From RH-AL1 sp965277735 (GTDB lineage: Bacteria; Pseudomonadota; Alphaproteobacteria; Rhizobiales; Beijerinckiaceae), in the NCBI GenBank assembly GCA_965277735.1, contig CBDIDO010000003.1, forward strand, positions 2,480,001 to 2,544,000: a stretch of DNA of 64,000 bases, read 5' to 3'. Below the pieces are notes generated by a model. The model saw only the letters and a list, made by a program, of their open reading frames with translations. It made no database searches and was not told where the DNA came from. Shown piece after piece: positions 54,510 through 63,008 of this stretch (positions are counted from its first letter, which is position 1; each line of letters opens with the position of its first letter). A program made the translations under genes and the position numbers.

Positions 54510-55253
54510 ATGACGCGTGATGTGGTCGTCACTGCCTGCGCCGACTGTCCGTTGCGGGACTTCGAGGTGTTCAAGCAGCAGGCGCGCGGCGAGGTCTCGT
54601 TCATCCAGCGCTTCAAGAACGGCGAACGGACCGCAGTCGCTGGCGCGACGATCCTGCGGGAGGGCAGCCACAACGAATCCCTCTTCACGGTGCTGTCGGG
54701 CTGGGTGTTCCGCTACCGCACCCTCGGTCAAAAGCGGCGGCAAATCGTCAATTACGGCCTGCCGGGCGACTTCCTTGGGCTGCAGTCGACCCTGGACGAC
54801 GTGACGAGCAACGGCATCGAGGCGCTCACCGACGTCACGCTCTGCCACTTCGATCGCGACAAGCTGTGGTCGCTTTACGCCGACCATCCTCGCCTGGCGT
54901 ATGACATGACCTGGATCGCCGCGCGCCAGGAGCGCTCCTTCGAGGAGCAGCTTCTGACGCTCGGCCAGCGCACGGCATTCGAGCGCATCGCGTATCTGCT
55001 CTGGCACCTGTTCGATCGCGCGCGCGTCGTCGGGCTCGTCTTCGACAACACCGTGCATCTGCCGATCCGCCAGCAGCACATCGCCGACACGCTCGGCCTT
55101 TCCCTCGTGCACACCAACAAGACGCTGCAGAAGATCCGCGAGGACGGCGCGATCGACATCCACGATCGTACCCTTCACGTCCTCGACGAGGCGCGGCTCA
55201 TCCGCCTCGGGCGCGTCGACACGAGCCTCTCGAACAAGCGGCCGCTGATCTGA
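54510..55253 (+). CDS. Crp/Fnr family transcriptional regulator
   Basis: A 247-residue regulator with an N-terminal cyclic-nucleotide-type beta-barrel (GATILREGSHNESLFTVLSG, GLPGDFLGLQSTLDD) and a C-terminal winged helix (LPIRQQHIADTLGLSLVHTN then KTLQKIREDGAI). Only two N-terminal cysteines (CADCPLR) are present, not the four needed for a standard FNR cluster, so oxygen sensing as in FNR is unlikely. The signal is unknown. It lies 60 bases after the hydrolase gene. Confidence 0.9.
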   Translation: MTRDVVVTACADCPLRDFEVFKQQARGEVSFIQRFKNGERTAVAGATILREGSHNESLFTVLSGWVFRYRTLGQKRRQIVNYGLPGDFLGLQSTLDDVTSNGIEALTDVTLCHFDRDKLWSLYADHPRLAYDMTWIAARQERSFEEQLLTLGQRTAFERIAYLLWHLFDRARVVGLVFDNTVHLPIRQQHIADTLGLSLVHTNKTLQKIREDGAIDIHDRTLHVLDEARLIRLGRVDTSLSNKRPLI

Positions 55254-55257
55254 GGAT

Positions 55258-55932
55258 CTAGTAGAATCCCTGGTCGGGGTTGTTGGCGGCGTCCGGGAAG
55301 AAGCTGCGCGCCGGCGGCTGACGGCGCGGCGCCGCATCGTCCGGCGACATCGCGCCAGCATCGTCCGTCGGCGGCGCGGCGCGGCGCCTGGCGACGCGAT
55401 GCTTGCGCTCGGGCTTCGGCGCCTGGTCGGCGTTCTTGCCGGAATCGTCGGGCTTCGCGGCATCGTCAGGCTTTGCATCGCCGGCCTTGGCGTTGGGCTT
55501 GTCGCCCGTCGTCGGCTCGGTCGACGCGGTCTCGGGCGTCTTCTGGACTTCCTTGCCGCCTTTGCAGTCGGTCAGCCACACATCGTAGACCGGGTGCTCG
55601 ATGCCGTTGAGGCCGGGGCTCGAGGCGAACATCCAGCCGGAAAAAATCCGCTTGTACTGCTTCTTGGCGTCGATCTCGTCGACTTGCGCGAAGGTGGTGG
55701 TCTGCGGGGCTTCCGTGGCCGGGCGCGTGTAGCAGGCCTTCTCGGTGATCTGCAGCGAGCCGAACTGCACCGTCTCGTTGGTCGCGACCTCGAACGAGAT
55801 GATGCGGCCGGTGATCTTGTCGAGGCCGGAGAAGACCGCGGTCGGATGCGAGATCCGGTCGGCGCGCGCGGGCGCGGCGAGCGCGATCAGCGAGCAAGCG
55901 AGCGCGAGGCCGAGAAGCGTCTTCGATGTCAT
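55258..55932 (-). CDS. DUF2155 domain exported protein
   Basis: A 224-residue protein with a signal peptide (SKTLLGLALACSLIALAAPA, cleavage after RADR). The DUF2155 domain follows: VFSGLDKITGRIISFEVATN, SLQITEKACYTRPATEAPQT, RIFSGWMFASSPGLNGIEHP and VYDVWLTDC, with a cysteine pair likely disulfide-bonded. The last ~90 residues are charged and disordered. The family is confined to alphaproteobacteria and its role is unknown. It converges on the Crp/Fnr gene. Confidence 0.9.
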   Translation of the reverse strand: MTSKTLLGLALACSLIALAAPARADRISHPTAVFSGLDKITGRIISFEVATNETVQFGSLQITEKACYTRPATEAPQTTTFAQVDEIDAKKQYKRIFSGWMFASSPGLNGIEHPVYDVWLTDCKGGKEVQKTPETASTEPTTGDKPNAKAGDAKPDDAAKPDDSGKNADQAPKPERKHRVARRRAAPPTDDAGAMSPDDAAPRRQPPARSFFPDAANNPDQGFY

Positions 55933-56021
55933 GCCTGGGTCCGGTCGGGACCGGGCACCTGCCCGGCTGGGCGAAACACCACAAGAGTCCGGCTGCATTG
56001 CGGCTTGCCTTGTGGGTTGCG

Positions 56022-56849
56022 CTACTCCGCCGGGGTCGCGGCGGCCTGGGCGTCGCCGACGCGGGTGCGCGCCTCGACGAGGTCCCAGCGCGTGCCGAAC
56101 GCCGAATCGCAGACGCCGGGGCTGCCGAAGCCATCCGAGAACGACACGTTGCCCTTCGCGTGGTGCTCGCCGTGCGCGTGGCTGGTGATCTGCCCGGCGA
56201 GCAGCTTGGCGAGCCAGGGCATCCGCTCGGCGAGCCGCGTTTTCGGCAGCAGCACGGCGAAATCGTAGCCCGAGTGCTCGTAGACGCCGCCGACCGCGCC
56301 GAGGCCGGCGATCATCGTGTGGAAGACGATGTCGGAGCCGCCGCCGCCGATCAGCGCCAGCGGCAGCAGGTAGGGCAGCACGATCTCGAGGAAGAAGTCG
56401 GGCCCGCTCATGAAGCAGGCGCTGATCCCCTTGGAGGCGCCGGTCGAATGGTGGATCGAGTGCTTGAGCTTGCGGATCAGGCTCGGGCGATGCAGCAGGT
56501 GGCGGTGCGTCGCATATTGCACGACGTCGTGGCCGATCCCCATCACGAAGAGGCTCCCAACGAAGCGCCACAGCGGCAGGTGGGCCGTACCGGCGAAGCA
56601 GATGCCGATCGCCTGCGCCGCGACCATGCAGGGCAGCAGGATGAAGACCTGATTGGCGAGCACGCGCGGCAGCAGCTGGCGGTAGCTCTTGCGATCGACG
56701 TCGCGGACTTTGAAGCGGCGCAGCAGCTTGTTGCTGTCGCAATATTCGAAGCCGTAGCCGACGCCGTGGAACACGACCATCTGGACGGCCCACACGAAGA
56801 CGGACAGCGGCATCCACCAGGGCATGCCGTTAATGGGCATCGCGTTCAT
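56022..56849 (-). CDS. Fatty acid hydroxylase superfamily membrane protein
   Basis: A 275-residue di-iron membrane hydroxylase. His boxes are GHDVVQYATHRHLLH, LKHSIHHSTGA and TSHAHGEHHAKGN; four hydrophobic segments flank them. Members hydroxylate or desaturate fatty acyl, sterol or carotenoid-like lipids. The frame is open to 57008, but the extra N-terminus is Arg/Cys-rich and not coding in appearance, so I use ATG 56849 (56840 also possible). The adjacent divergent gene is unrelated. Confidence 0.85.
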   Translation of the reverse strand: MNAMPINGMPWWMPLSVFVWAVQMVVFHGVGYGFEYCDSNKLLRRFKVRDVDRKSYRQLLPRVLANQVFILLPCMVAAQAIGICFAGTAHLPLWRFVGSLFVMGIGHDVVQYATHRHLLHRPSLIRKLKHSIHHSTGASKGISACFMSGPDFFLEIVLPYLLPLALIGGGGSDIVFHTMIAGLGAVGGVYEHSGYDFAVLLPKTRLAERMPWLAKLLAGQITSHAHGEHHAKGNVSFSDGFGSPGVCDSAFGTRWDLVEARTRVGDAQAAATPAE

Positions 56850-57186
56850 GATCTCGTTCAACCCCCAGAAGGCCCGCGCAGGACCGCCCCGTCCCTTAAG
56901 CAAGCCGAATTGTGCATTTTCTGGGTCGCAAGGTGGCGCGCTGGAGCGCGGCACGCGAATGCGGCCCGTGTGGCAACGATATCGCGGCGCCCTCGAGCGG
57001 CAACACACAGACTGTTAACGGACCGAAACGTTGGAATGCCTCTAGGCTCGGCGTTGGGATTGGCGTGCAAGTTCGCGTGACCTGGAAGCCGCTGTCCCGC
57101 GCTTCATCGCGTCGCGCCGCCCGCCGCCAGAGTCTTGACGCAAAGCCGAGTGTAAGTGCGCGCATCCACCGATTGGAAGGTCGGTC
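56850..57186. other. Intergenic region between divergent genes
   Basis: No gene, RNA or repeat is apparent. The stretch presumably carries the promoters of the fatty acid hydroxylase gene (minus) and the small membrane-anchored gene at 57187 (plus). The ORFs drawn through it have shadow-like Arg/Ala composition. Confidence 0.4.
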
Positions 57187-57762
57187 ATGGCCAGCTTCGC
57201 CAGCGCTTCGAAGACGATCGTCATCCGCACCAGCCGCGACACGCTGGGTCTCGTCGTCGCCGCGACCGCGATGACCTTTGCGATGGCCTATGCGGTCCAT
57301 TCCAAGCACGATGCCCAAATCTCTGCCCAAGCCGCCGCGCAAGCGCCGGCCCAGCAGAGCGCGCTCGTCGCTCAAGATGCGTCGCCGCAAGAAGTCTGGG
57401 CCGGGCATCTCGCCGAGCTGACGCCGGCCGCAGCGCCGACGCCGGCCGAGCCGATGACCTCGGCGAGCCTCACCGTGCCGAAGGCGCAGCTGGCGCTGCC
57501 GATGGTGCCGAAGACGTTGCCGAAGCCACGACCCTGCCTCGAGCCGCAGCCCTGCGCCGTGAAGACGCTGGCGGCCGCATCCTCGCTGGTGCTGACGCAT
57601 CACCAGATCGCCAGCGCCGCTGATAGAGCGCAGGCGGCGCGCGCGAACCACAGCCTGGTCGGGATGCTGAACCCACTGAACCACGTGCCCGACATGTCGG
57701 CGGTCGGCCGGCCGTTCACTTACGCCGGCGGCGCCGTCGCGGGCTGGTTCAAGCGGCTGTAG
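57187..57762 (+). CDS. Membrane-anchored hypothetical protein, 191 residues
   Basis: An N-terminal hydrophobic helix (about residues 19-36, LGLVVAATAMTFAMAYAV) anchors a periplasmic Ala/Pro/Gln-rich tail (SAQAAAQAPAQQSALVAQDA). A CxxxxxC pair appears in PRPCLEPQPCAVKTLAAA. The C-terminal NPLNHVPDMSAVGRPFTYAG block may be the conserved part. Function not recognised. ATG 57187 follows GGAAGG at eight bases. It converges on tyrS. Confidence 0.65.
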   Translation: MASFASASKTIVIRTSRDTLGLVVAATAMTFAMAYAVHSKHDAQISAQAAAQAPAQQSALVAQDASPQEVWAGHLAELTPAAAPTPAEPMTSASLTVPKAQLALPMVPKTLPKPRPCLEPQPCAVKTLAAASSLVLTHHQIASAADRAQAARANHSLVGMLNPLNHVPDMSAVGRPFTYAGGAVAGWFKRL

Positions 57763-57783
57763 CGGCCCCCGTCGCGGCTACCG

Positions 57784-59034
57784 TCACTCCGGCTTGAGCA
57801 GCACGTGCCGCTTGCGACCGAGCGACAGCTTGATCGCACCGTCGCGGAGGTCTGATTCGCCCAACACAGCGCGCTCGTCCGTCACGGCCGAATCGTTGAG
57901 CCGCAAACCGCCGCCCTTCACCTGCCGCCGCGCTTCACCCGTCGAGGCGACGAGGCCGGCCTTGACGAAAGCGGTGAGCACCCCGAGCCCAGCGGAGAAT
58001 TCGGCGGCGGGAATCGCCACGCTCGGCAGGTCGGCGGCGAGCGCGCCCTCCTCGAAAGTGCGGCGCGCCGTCTCGGCGGCGGCCTCCGCTGCAACGCGGC
58101 CGTGCAGCAGCGCGGTCGCTTCGGTCGCGAGCACCTTCTTCGCCTCGTTGGCCTCGGCGCCGCCGAGCGCGGCAAGGCGGTCGATCTCGTCTATCGGCAG
58201 CTCGGTGAACAGCTTGAGGAACCTCGCGACGTCGCCGTCTTCGCAATTGCGCCAGTACTGCCAGTACTCGAAGACCGGCAGCAGATCGGACGACAGCCAA
58301 ACGGCGCCCTGCGCCGTCTTGCCCATCTTGGCGCCCGACGCCGTCGTCAGCAGTGGCGAGGTCAGCGCATAGAGCTGCGGCGTGCCCATGCGGCGGCCGA
58401 GATCCATGCCGGTGACGATGTTGCCCCACTGGTCCGAGCCACCCATCTGCAGCGTCACGCCGAGGCGGCGATTCAGCTCGACGAAATCGTAGGCTTGGCA
58501 GCACATGTAGTTGAACTCGAGGAACGACAGCTCCTGGTCGCGCTCGAGCCGCATCTTGACCGAATCCATGGTCAGCATGCGGTTGACCGAGAAGTGCCGG
58601 CCGACGTCGCGCAGGAAGTCGATGTAGGCGAGCTTGGTCAGCCAGTCGGCGTTGTCGACCATCAGCGCGTCACCACCCCCATCGCCGAAAGCGAGGAAGC
58701 TGGCGAACACCTTCTGCAGCGCCTGCTTGTTCGATTCGATCGTCTCGAGCGTCAGCAGCTTGCGGCTCTCGTCCTTGCCGGACGGGTCGCCGACCCTCGT
58801 GGTGCCGCCGCCCACCAGCACGATCGGCTTGCCGCCGGTCTTCTGCAGCCAGCGCAACAGCATGATCGGCAGCAGCGAGCCGACATGGAGCGACGGCGCC
58901 GTGCAATCGAAGCCGATGTAGGCGACGAGATCGCCGTTGCGGGCCTTCTCGTCGAGGCCGGCCGTGTCCGAGCATTGGTGGACGAATCCCCGCTCGGTCA
59001 AAATCTGCAGGAAGTCGGAAGACGGCGTGGACAA
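57784..59034 (-). CDS. tyrS: Tyrosyl-tRNA synthetase
   Basis: A 416-residue class I synthetase that charges tRNA-Tyr. The HIGH-like motif is APSLHVGSLLPIMLL, the KMSKS-like motif GAKMGKTAQGAV, and MGGSDQWGNIVTGMDL is the tyrosine/adenylate pocket. The C-terminal S4-like domain (RRQVKGGGLRLNDSAV) is present. Start ATG 59034 gives the usual N-terminus SDFLQILTERGF. Confidence 0.97.
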   Translation of the reverse strand: MSTPSSDFLQILTERGFVHQCSDTAGLDEKARNGDLVAYIGFDCTAPSLHVGSLLPIMLLRWLQKTGGKPIVLVGGGTTRVGDPSGKDESRKLLTLETIESNKQALQKVFASFLAFGDGGGDALMVDNADWLTKLAYIDFLRDVGRHFSVNRMLTMDSVKMRLERDQELSFLEFNYMCCQAYDFVELNRRLGVTLQMGGSDQWGNIVTGMDLGRRMGTPQLYALTSPLLTTASGAKMGKTAQGAVWLSSDLLPVFEYWQYWRNCEDGDVARFLKLFTELPIDEIDRLAALGGAEANEAKKVLATEATALLHGRVAAEAAAETARRTFEEGALAADLPSVAIPAAEFSAGLGVLTAFVKAGLVASTGEARRQVKGGGLRLNDSAVTDERAVLGESDLRDGAIKLSLGRKRHVLLKPE

Positions 59035-59176
59035 AGCGGGCGCTCGGTTGGGGAACCGGTGGAGTCGGGGAAATCGGCGGAAGGGTCAAGGACGAAGCTG
59101 ACGTCCCTATTGACACACGCCGGGGGCACCCCACTTCCCTATCCGAACCGACGAGTTCGGTTAGCCCCGGGAGGTC

Positions 59177-59362
59177 ATGATGGTGAACCTTGTGGCTCTA
59201 GTATTGATCGTCTTGTCCAGCGCGCACCAGGCCCCGCCGGTGAGCGATCCCCGGCGTACCCAGCAAGTGCAAAGCGCTCCGGCGCCCGCCGCGCCGCACC
59301 TGACGGAAAAACAGAAAGCGTGGTTTGCCCACGCGGTCGACGACATTCTCGACGGAAAATGA
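59177..59362 (+). CDS. Small exported or membrane-anchored protein, 61 residues
   Basis: A hydrophobic N-terminus (MVNLVALVLIVLSSAHQ) is followed by a Pro/Ala linker and a short helix (LTEKQKAWFAHAVDDILDGK). GGGAGG lies before the paired ATGs at 59177 and 59180; the second has the better spacing. Likely real but unrecognised. It converges on the next gene over a 9-bp hairpin. Confidence 0.55.
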   Translation: MMVNLVALVLIVLSSAHQAPPVSDPRRTQQVQSAPAPAAPHLTEKQKAWFAHAVDDILDGK

Positions 59363-59384
59363 GCGCTCAACGGGACGCTGCGAA

Positions 59385-59413
59385 GCCTGGTCTTGCTTAC
59401 CGCGAGACCAGGC
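59385..59413. terminator. Hairpin between convergent small genes
   Basis: gcctggtct and agaccaggc form a 9-bp perfect stem around an 11-base loop. It overlaps the stop of the minus-strand gene (59397-59399) and lies 22 bases after the plus-strand stop at 59362. Confidence 0.45.
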
Positions 59414-59681
59414 GGCGCCTCTTGAGCCCCGCGTCGAAGACGACAAGGCACGAATCGGTGAGTGAAGACCGGTTGGCCGCCATGCAGCTGAGAAGCTTGC
59501 GCTCGTCGGGATAGGCACCCGAGCACAGCCGAATTGCGTCCTCCGTGCACGCGGCCTTCTCGCCCGATGTGATGTGATACGGGTCCGACGCCGCGAGTGA
59601 GACGGGGGTAAACCCGACGACCGCAGAAAGCGTCGCGAGCCCGAAGACGGCCGACGAATAAGTGATAACGCTCTCCAACAT
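59397..59681 (-). CDS. Small exported cysteine-containing protein, 94 residues
   Basis: A signal-like N-terminus (SSAVFGLATLSAVVGFTPVS then LAASD) precedes a domain with four cysteines: EKAACTEDAIRLCSGAYPDE, LLSCMAANRSSLTDSC. The CxxxxxxxC...C...C spacing suggests two disulfides, as in small periplasmic rhizobial proteins of unknown role. The Cys-rich core looks conserved and not like shadow sequence. Confidence 0.65.
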   Translation of the reverse strand: MLESVITYSSAVFGLATLSAVVGFTPVSLAASDPYHITSGEKAACTEDAIRLCSGAYPDERKLLSCMAANRSSLTDSCLVVFDAGLKRRRLVSR

Positions 59682-59736
59682 CCAGCTTGGCGTTATGGGA
59701 AGGCCTAGCGCGACCCAAGGTTCCCGAATGGCCGCT

Positions 59737-59812
59737 TGGCTCCCTGAGCAGGACTCGAACCTGCGACAAGTCGATTAACAGTCGACTGCTCTACCAGCTG
59801 AGCTATCAGGGA
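59737..59812 (-). tRNA. tRNA-Asn (anticodon GTT)
   Basis: On the minus strand the acceptor TCCCTGA pairs with TCAGGGA; anticodon stem GTCGA/TCGAC encloses CTGTTAA, giving anticodon GTT. D-arm (GCTCAGCTGGTAGAGC) and T-loop GTTCGAGTC are standard, and CCA is encoded. Confidence 0.95.
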
Positions 59813-59968
59813 TCATCGCCAGAGCGAGGCCGGGCATATAGCAAGCCCGTCCGCGCTTGCAAAGCCATGTGGTGCGGCCAATTCAAGGTTTCGCTCTGGC
59901 CCAAGCTTTGGCCATTGCTCAGTCGCAAGACCGTTTGCTATAGCGACCCCGGTGCCACTGGCACGTGA

Positions 59969-60042
59969 GGCCTCGTGGCGGAGTGGTTACGCAGAGGACT
60001 GCAAATCCTTGCACCCCGGTTCGATTCCGGGCGAGGCCTCCA
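59969..60042 (+). tRNA. tRNA-Cys (anticodon GCA)
   Basis: Acceptor GGCCTCG pairs with CGAGGCC; the anticodon loop CTGCAAA gives GCA; T-loop GTTCGATTC and encoded CCA (60040-60042) complete the molecule. Transcribed divergently from tRNA-Asn, 156 bases away. Confidence 0.95.
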
Positions 60043-60096
60043 ATTCCTGCCCGGTAGACCTTTTTGAACGATCCCGTTCCACCGTCAGCTGCCGGA

Positions 60097-60537
60097 ATGC
60101 CCGACGTGGGGCTTTGCTTCCATCGCGCGCTGCGCAGTTCCGCCAACAAGCTCCGGCGCCTTTACGATGCGGAGCTCGCGCCATGCGGCCTGCGCGCGCA
60201 CGAGTTCGGGCTCCTGTCGGTGATCCAGATGGTGGGCTCGATTGGGATCGTCGAGCTGGCCGACAGGTTTCTCTTCGACCGCGCGACGCTGCGCTACAAG
60301 CTCGCCCCGCTCGAGCGCGCCGGCCTCATCGAATATGTCGTCGATCCCCTCGACCGGCGGAGCCGGCGCATTCGGGCGACCCAGGCCGGCGTCGCCAAGC
60401 TCGCCGAAGCCAACGAACCGTGGCTCCGACTGCAGGCGCGCGTCGAGGGGCTCGTCGGTGCCGACGAGGCGGCGACCCTGCGCACCACCGCCGATCGGAT
60501 CGCCAAGTCCACCTTCCCGGCGGCTGTACCGGTCTGA
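60097..60537 (+). CDS. MarR family transcriptional regulator
   Basis: A 146-residue regulator (157 if it starts at TTG 60064). The winged helix is LSVIQMVGSIGIVELADRFL then FDRATLRYKLAPLERAGLIE, with the wing in VVDPLDRRSRRIRATQAG. Flanking helices form the dimer interface. The usual MarR ligands are small phenolics. Neither start has a good ribosome site, so the true start is open. It lies just downstream of tRNA-Cys on the same strand. The 235 bases after it show no gene. Confidence 0.85.
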   Translation: MPDVGLCFHRALRSSANKLRRLYDAELAPCGLRAHEFGLLSVIQMVGSIGIVELADRFLFDRATLRYKLAPLERAGLIEYVVDPLDRRSRRIRATQAGVAKLAEANEPWLRLQARVEGLVGADEAATLRTTADRIAKSTFPAAVPV

Positions 60538-60775
60538 CCTCGGCCGGTCTGATTGTCTCGTCAGGCGCTCAATCGTCCGAACGTCTAATTACATTTGAGG
60601 CCTTTTCGTCGTTTTATTGTGTTGGCCGCCGCTTCTCCTTCTCGATCGTCGGTCCGGGCCGCCCCGAAGCAGCAACGACGGGCGGCCCGACTTGCTTTCT
60701 GCAATCCACTTAAGGCTCCGTTAACCATGGACGCCTAGCCTCTCCCGAAGGTCTCGAACCCGAGGGATTGATTCC

Positions 60776-60997
60776 ATGTCTGCAACCTGCCTGGCCTTCC
60801 GTGAGGACGAGGTGTCGATCGCCGTGTCCGACGACCGGCTCGCCGGCCTTGCCGATCTCGGCTCGTGCGACATCGAGACGTCGCTCGTCGCCAGCCTCAG
60901 CGGCGACCTGCATCAGCTCTTCGACCCCGTGTCCGACGACGTGCTGCCGATCTATTTCGGGCCGCTGCTCGGCCGGCTGTATCTCGAAGGCCTCTAA
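60776..60997 (+). CDS. Small acidic hypothetical protein, 73 residues
   Basis: Sequence starts MSATCLAFREDEVSIAVSDD and contains LADLGSCDIETSLVASLSGD and PVSDDVLPIYFGPLLGRLYL. Acidic, without signal or membrane segment. The mixed composition and ATG close to a run gggattgattcc favour a real gene. Not recognised. The region upstream to 60540 has lower GC and probably holds its promoter. Confidence 0.55.
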   Translation: MSATCLAFREDEVSIAVSDDRLAGLADLGSCDIETSLVASLSGDLHQLFDPVSDDVLPIYFGPLLGRLYLEGL

Positions 60998-61125
60998 AGC
61001 TTAAGGCATGCGCCGCGAGCCATGCGCTCGGCGCAATCCTGCGATCCCTCGCCAGCGTTGTTCCCGGCGCCATATGGCGCCGGTAGCACGCCGGCACTGG
61101 GTCGGCCGCCTTCCGTAGGATAATC

Positions 61126-62175
61126 ATGTTCCGTTGCACCGGCTTTGCTGCCGAGAACGCGAGCGCTGAGCTCGCCCCCTTCACCTTCGAGCGTCGCGAT
61201 CCCGGCGCCGACGATGTCGAGATCAAGATCCGCTATTGCGGCGTCTGCCATTCCGACCTGCACCAGGCCCGCAACGAGTGGGCGAACACGGTGTACCCCT
61301 GCGTGCCCGGCCACGAGATCGTCGGCGAGGTGACGCGCGTCGGTAAGAACGTCACCGCCTTCAAGGTCGGCGAACTCGCCGGCGTCGGCTGCATGGTCGA
61401 TTCGTGCCGCACCTGCGAGGCCTGCAAGTCCGGCCAGGAGAATTATTGCAAGCCGGGCTTCACCGCGACCTACAACAGTCCCGACGCCAAGAGCGAGGGC
61501 GGCCACACGTTCGGTGGCTATTCGAGCCACATCGTTGTTGATCGCGCGTTCTGCCTGCACATCCCGAAGTCGCTCGACCTCGCCGGCGTCGCGCCGCTGC
61601 TGTGCGCCGGCATCACAACCTACTCGCCGCTGCGCCATTGGGGCGTGAAGAAGGGCGACAAGGTCGGCATCGTCGGGCTCGGCGGCCTCGGCCACATGGG
61701 CCTGAAGCTGGCCCACGCGATGGGCGCCAAGGTCACCCTCTTCACCACTTCGCCCGGCAAGGAGGCGGACGCGCGCCGGCTCGGTGCCGACAACGTCGTC
61801 ATATCGAAGGACGAGAAGGCGATGGCGGCAGAGGCCGAGAGCTTCGACTTCATCCTCGACACCGTCGCCGCGTAGCACGACATCAACGCCTATCTCGCCT
61901 GCCTCAAGCAGGACCGCACGCTGGTGCAGGTCGGCGCGCCCGAGAAGCCGCTCGACGTCAACGTGTTCAGCGTGATCTGGCGCCGCCGCAGCCTCGCCGG
62001 CTCGCTGATCGGCGGCATCAAGGAGACGCAGGAGATGCTCGACTTCTGCGCCGAGCACGGCATCACTTCGGATATCGAGATGATCAAGATGGCCGAGATC
62101 GAGACGGCCTACGAGCGGATGCTGAAGAGCGACGTGAAGTACCGCTTTGTCATCGACATGGCGTCGCTGGGTTAG
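61126..62175 (+). pseudogene. Zinc alcohol dehydrogenase (YahK/CAD-like) with in-frame amber codon
   Basis: The frame is that of a ~349-residue NAD(P)-dependent alcohol dehydrogenase: catalytic zinc in YCGVCHSDLHQ and PGHEIVGEV, structural zinc in CRTCEACKSGQENYC, Rossmann motif VGLGGLGHMGLKLAHAMGA. A TAG at 61873-61875 stops it after LDTVAA, and the same frame goes on HDINAYLACLKQDRTLVQVG to a normal end at 62173-62175. One base change (GAG or CAG to TAG) explains it. The truncated product would lack the last third of the fold and is probably inactive. Confidence 0.85.
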
Positions 62176-62188
62176 AGGGCCGCAGCCT

Positions 62189-62216
62189 CTCCTTCTCCCG
62201 CTTGCGAGAGAAGGGG
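62189..62216. repeat. Half unit of the palindromic repeat, copy D
   Basis: ctccttctcccgcttgcgagag followed by aagggg matches the outer end of one arm of copies B and C but no second arm follows. It sits between the alcohol dehydrogenase stop and the LOG gene stop, where it can form a short hairpin. Confidence 0.65.
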
Positions 62217-62221
62217 ATGCC

Positions 62222-62839
62222 CTACAGCCGCCCGTCCACCGTCTCCTTCGTCGACCCCTCCGCGGCGATGCGCGCCACCGCCGCCTGCAGCATCGGGAGG
62301 ATGTCCTCGGCCTGCTCGGCGACGAGGTAATTCAGCTCCGTCGCCGACCAGATGAAGCCGTGCTCGCGCATGTGTTCGAGTAGCGCGACGAGCGGGCGCC
62401 AGAAGCCGCCGATGTCGGCGATCAGCACCGGCTTGGTGTGGCGGGCGAGCTGGACCCAGGTCAGCTGCTCGACCAGCTCCTCCAGCGTACCGACGCCGCC
62501 CGGCAGCGCGACGAAGGCATCGGCGCGCTCGAACATCAGCATCTTGCGCGTGTGCATGTCGGGCACGACGACGTGCTCCTGCGCCTCGCGCAATGTCGCG
62601 TCGCGGTCCGTCAAAAAGTCCGGGATGATGCCGGTCACCCGGCCGCCGGCATCGAGGACGGCATGCGCGAGCTTGCCCATCAGGCCGCGTCCGCCGCCGC
62701 CGTAGACGAGGCCGACATCAGCCGCCGCGAGCGCCCGCCCGAGTGTCACCGCCGCCTGCTCGAAGGCGGGATCGGCGCCGGAGGCCGAGCCGCAATAGAC
62801 ACAGACGTTGGCGATGCGCGGCGCGCTCTCTTGTTTCAA
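62222..62839 (-). CDS. LOG family protein (cytokinin riboside 5'-monophosphate phosphoribohydrolase-like)
   Basis: A 205-residue LOG/TIGR00730 protein. The signature PGGVGTLEELVEQLTW and the earlier LVYGGGGRGLMGKLA are intact, and ANVCVYCGSASGADPAFEQA is the usual N-terminus. Family members hydrolyse nucleoside 5'-monophosphates to free bases and ribose phosphate. The likely start is TTG 62839, which has AGGAGG five bases upstream, better than the longest frame (62890). Not adjacent to cytokinin genes. Confidence 0.9.
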   Translation of the reverse strand: MKQESAPRIANVCVYCGSASGADPAFEQAAVTLGRALAAADVGLVYGGGGRGLMGKLAHAVLDAGGRVTGIIPDFLTDRDATLREAQEHVVVPDMHTRKMLMFERADAFVALPGGVGTLEELVEQLTWVQLARHTKPVLIADIGGFWRPLVALLEHMREHGFIWSATELNYLVAEQAEDILPMLQAAVARIAAEGSTKETVDGRL

Positions 62840-63008
62840 AAACCCCTCCTGTACTGGCCCAGACCGAAAGCTCTTGTGACGTGTCAGCAATCTCCGACGA
62901 ATAGCGGAGCGGCGGCCCTATCGCGCGCGATGTCTAGGCCCTAAGACATATGGAAATATGACCAAGGCGCGCGAGACAATAGCGCGCTTGACGACAGGGA
63001 GAGAGGCG

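Noticed and set aside
54510..55253. FNR-type oxygen sensor
   Set aside because: Only two of the four cluster cysteines are present at the N-terminus.
59687..59968. Short ORF across the tRNA-Asn region
   Set aside because: It reads through a tRNA on the other strand and has no ribosome site.
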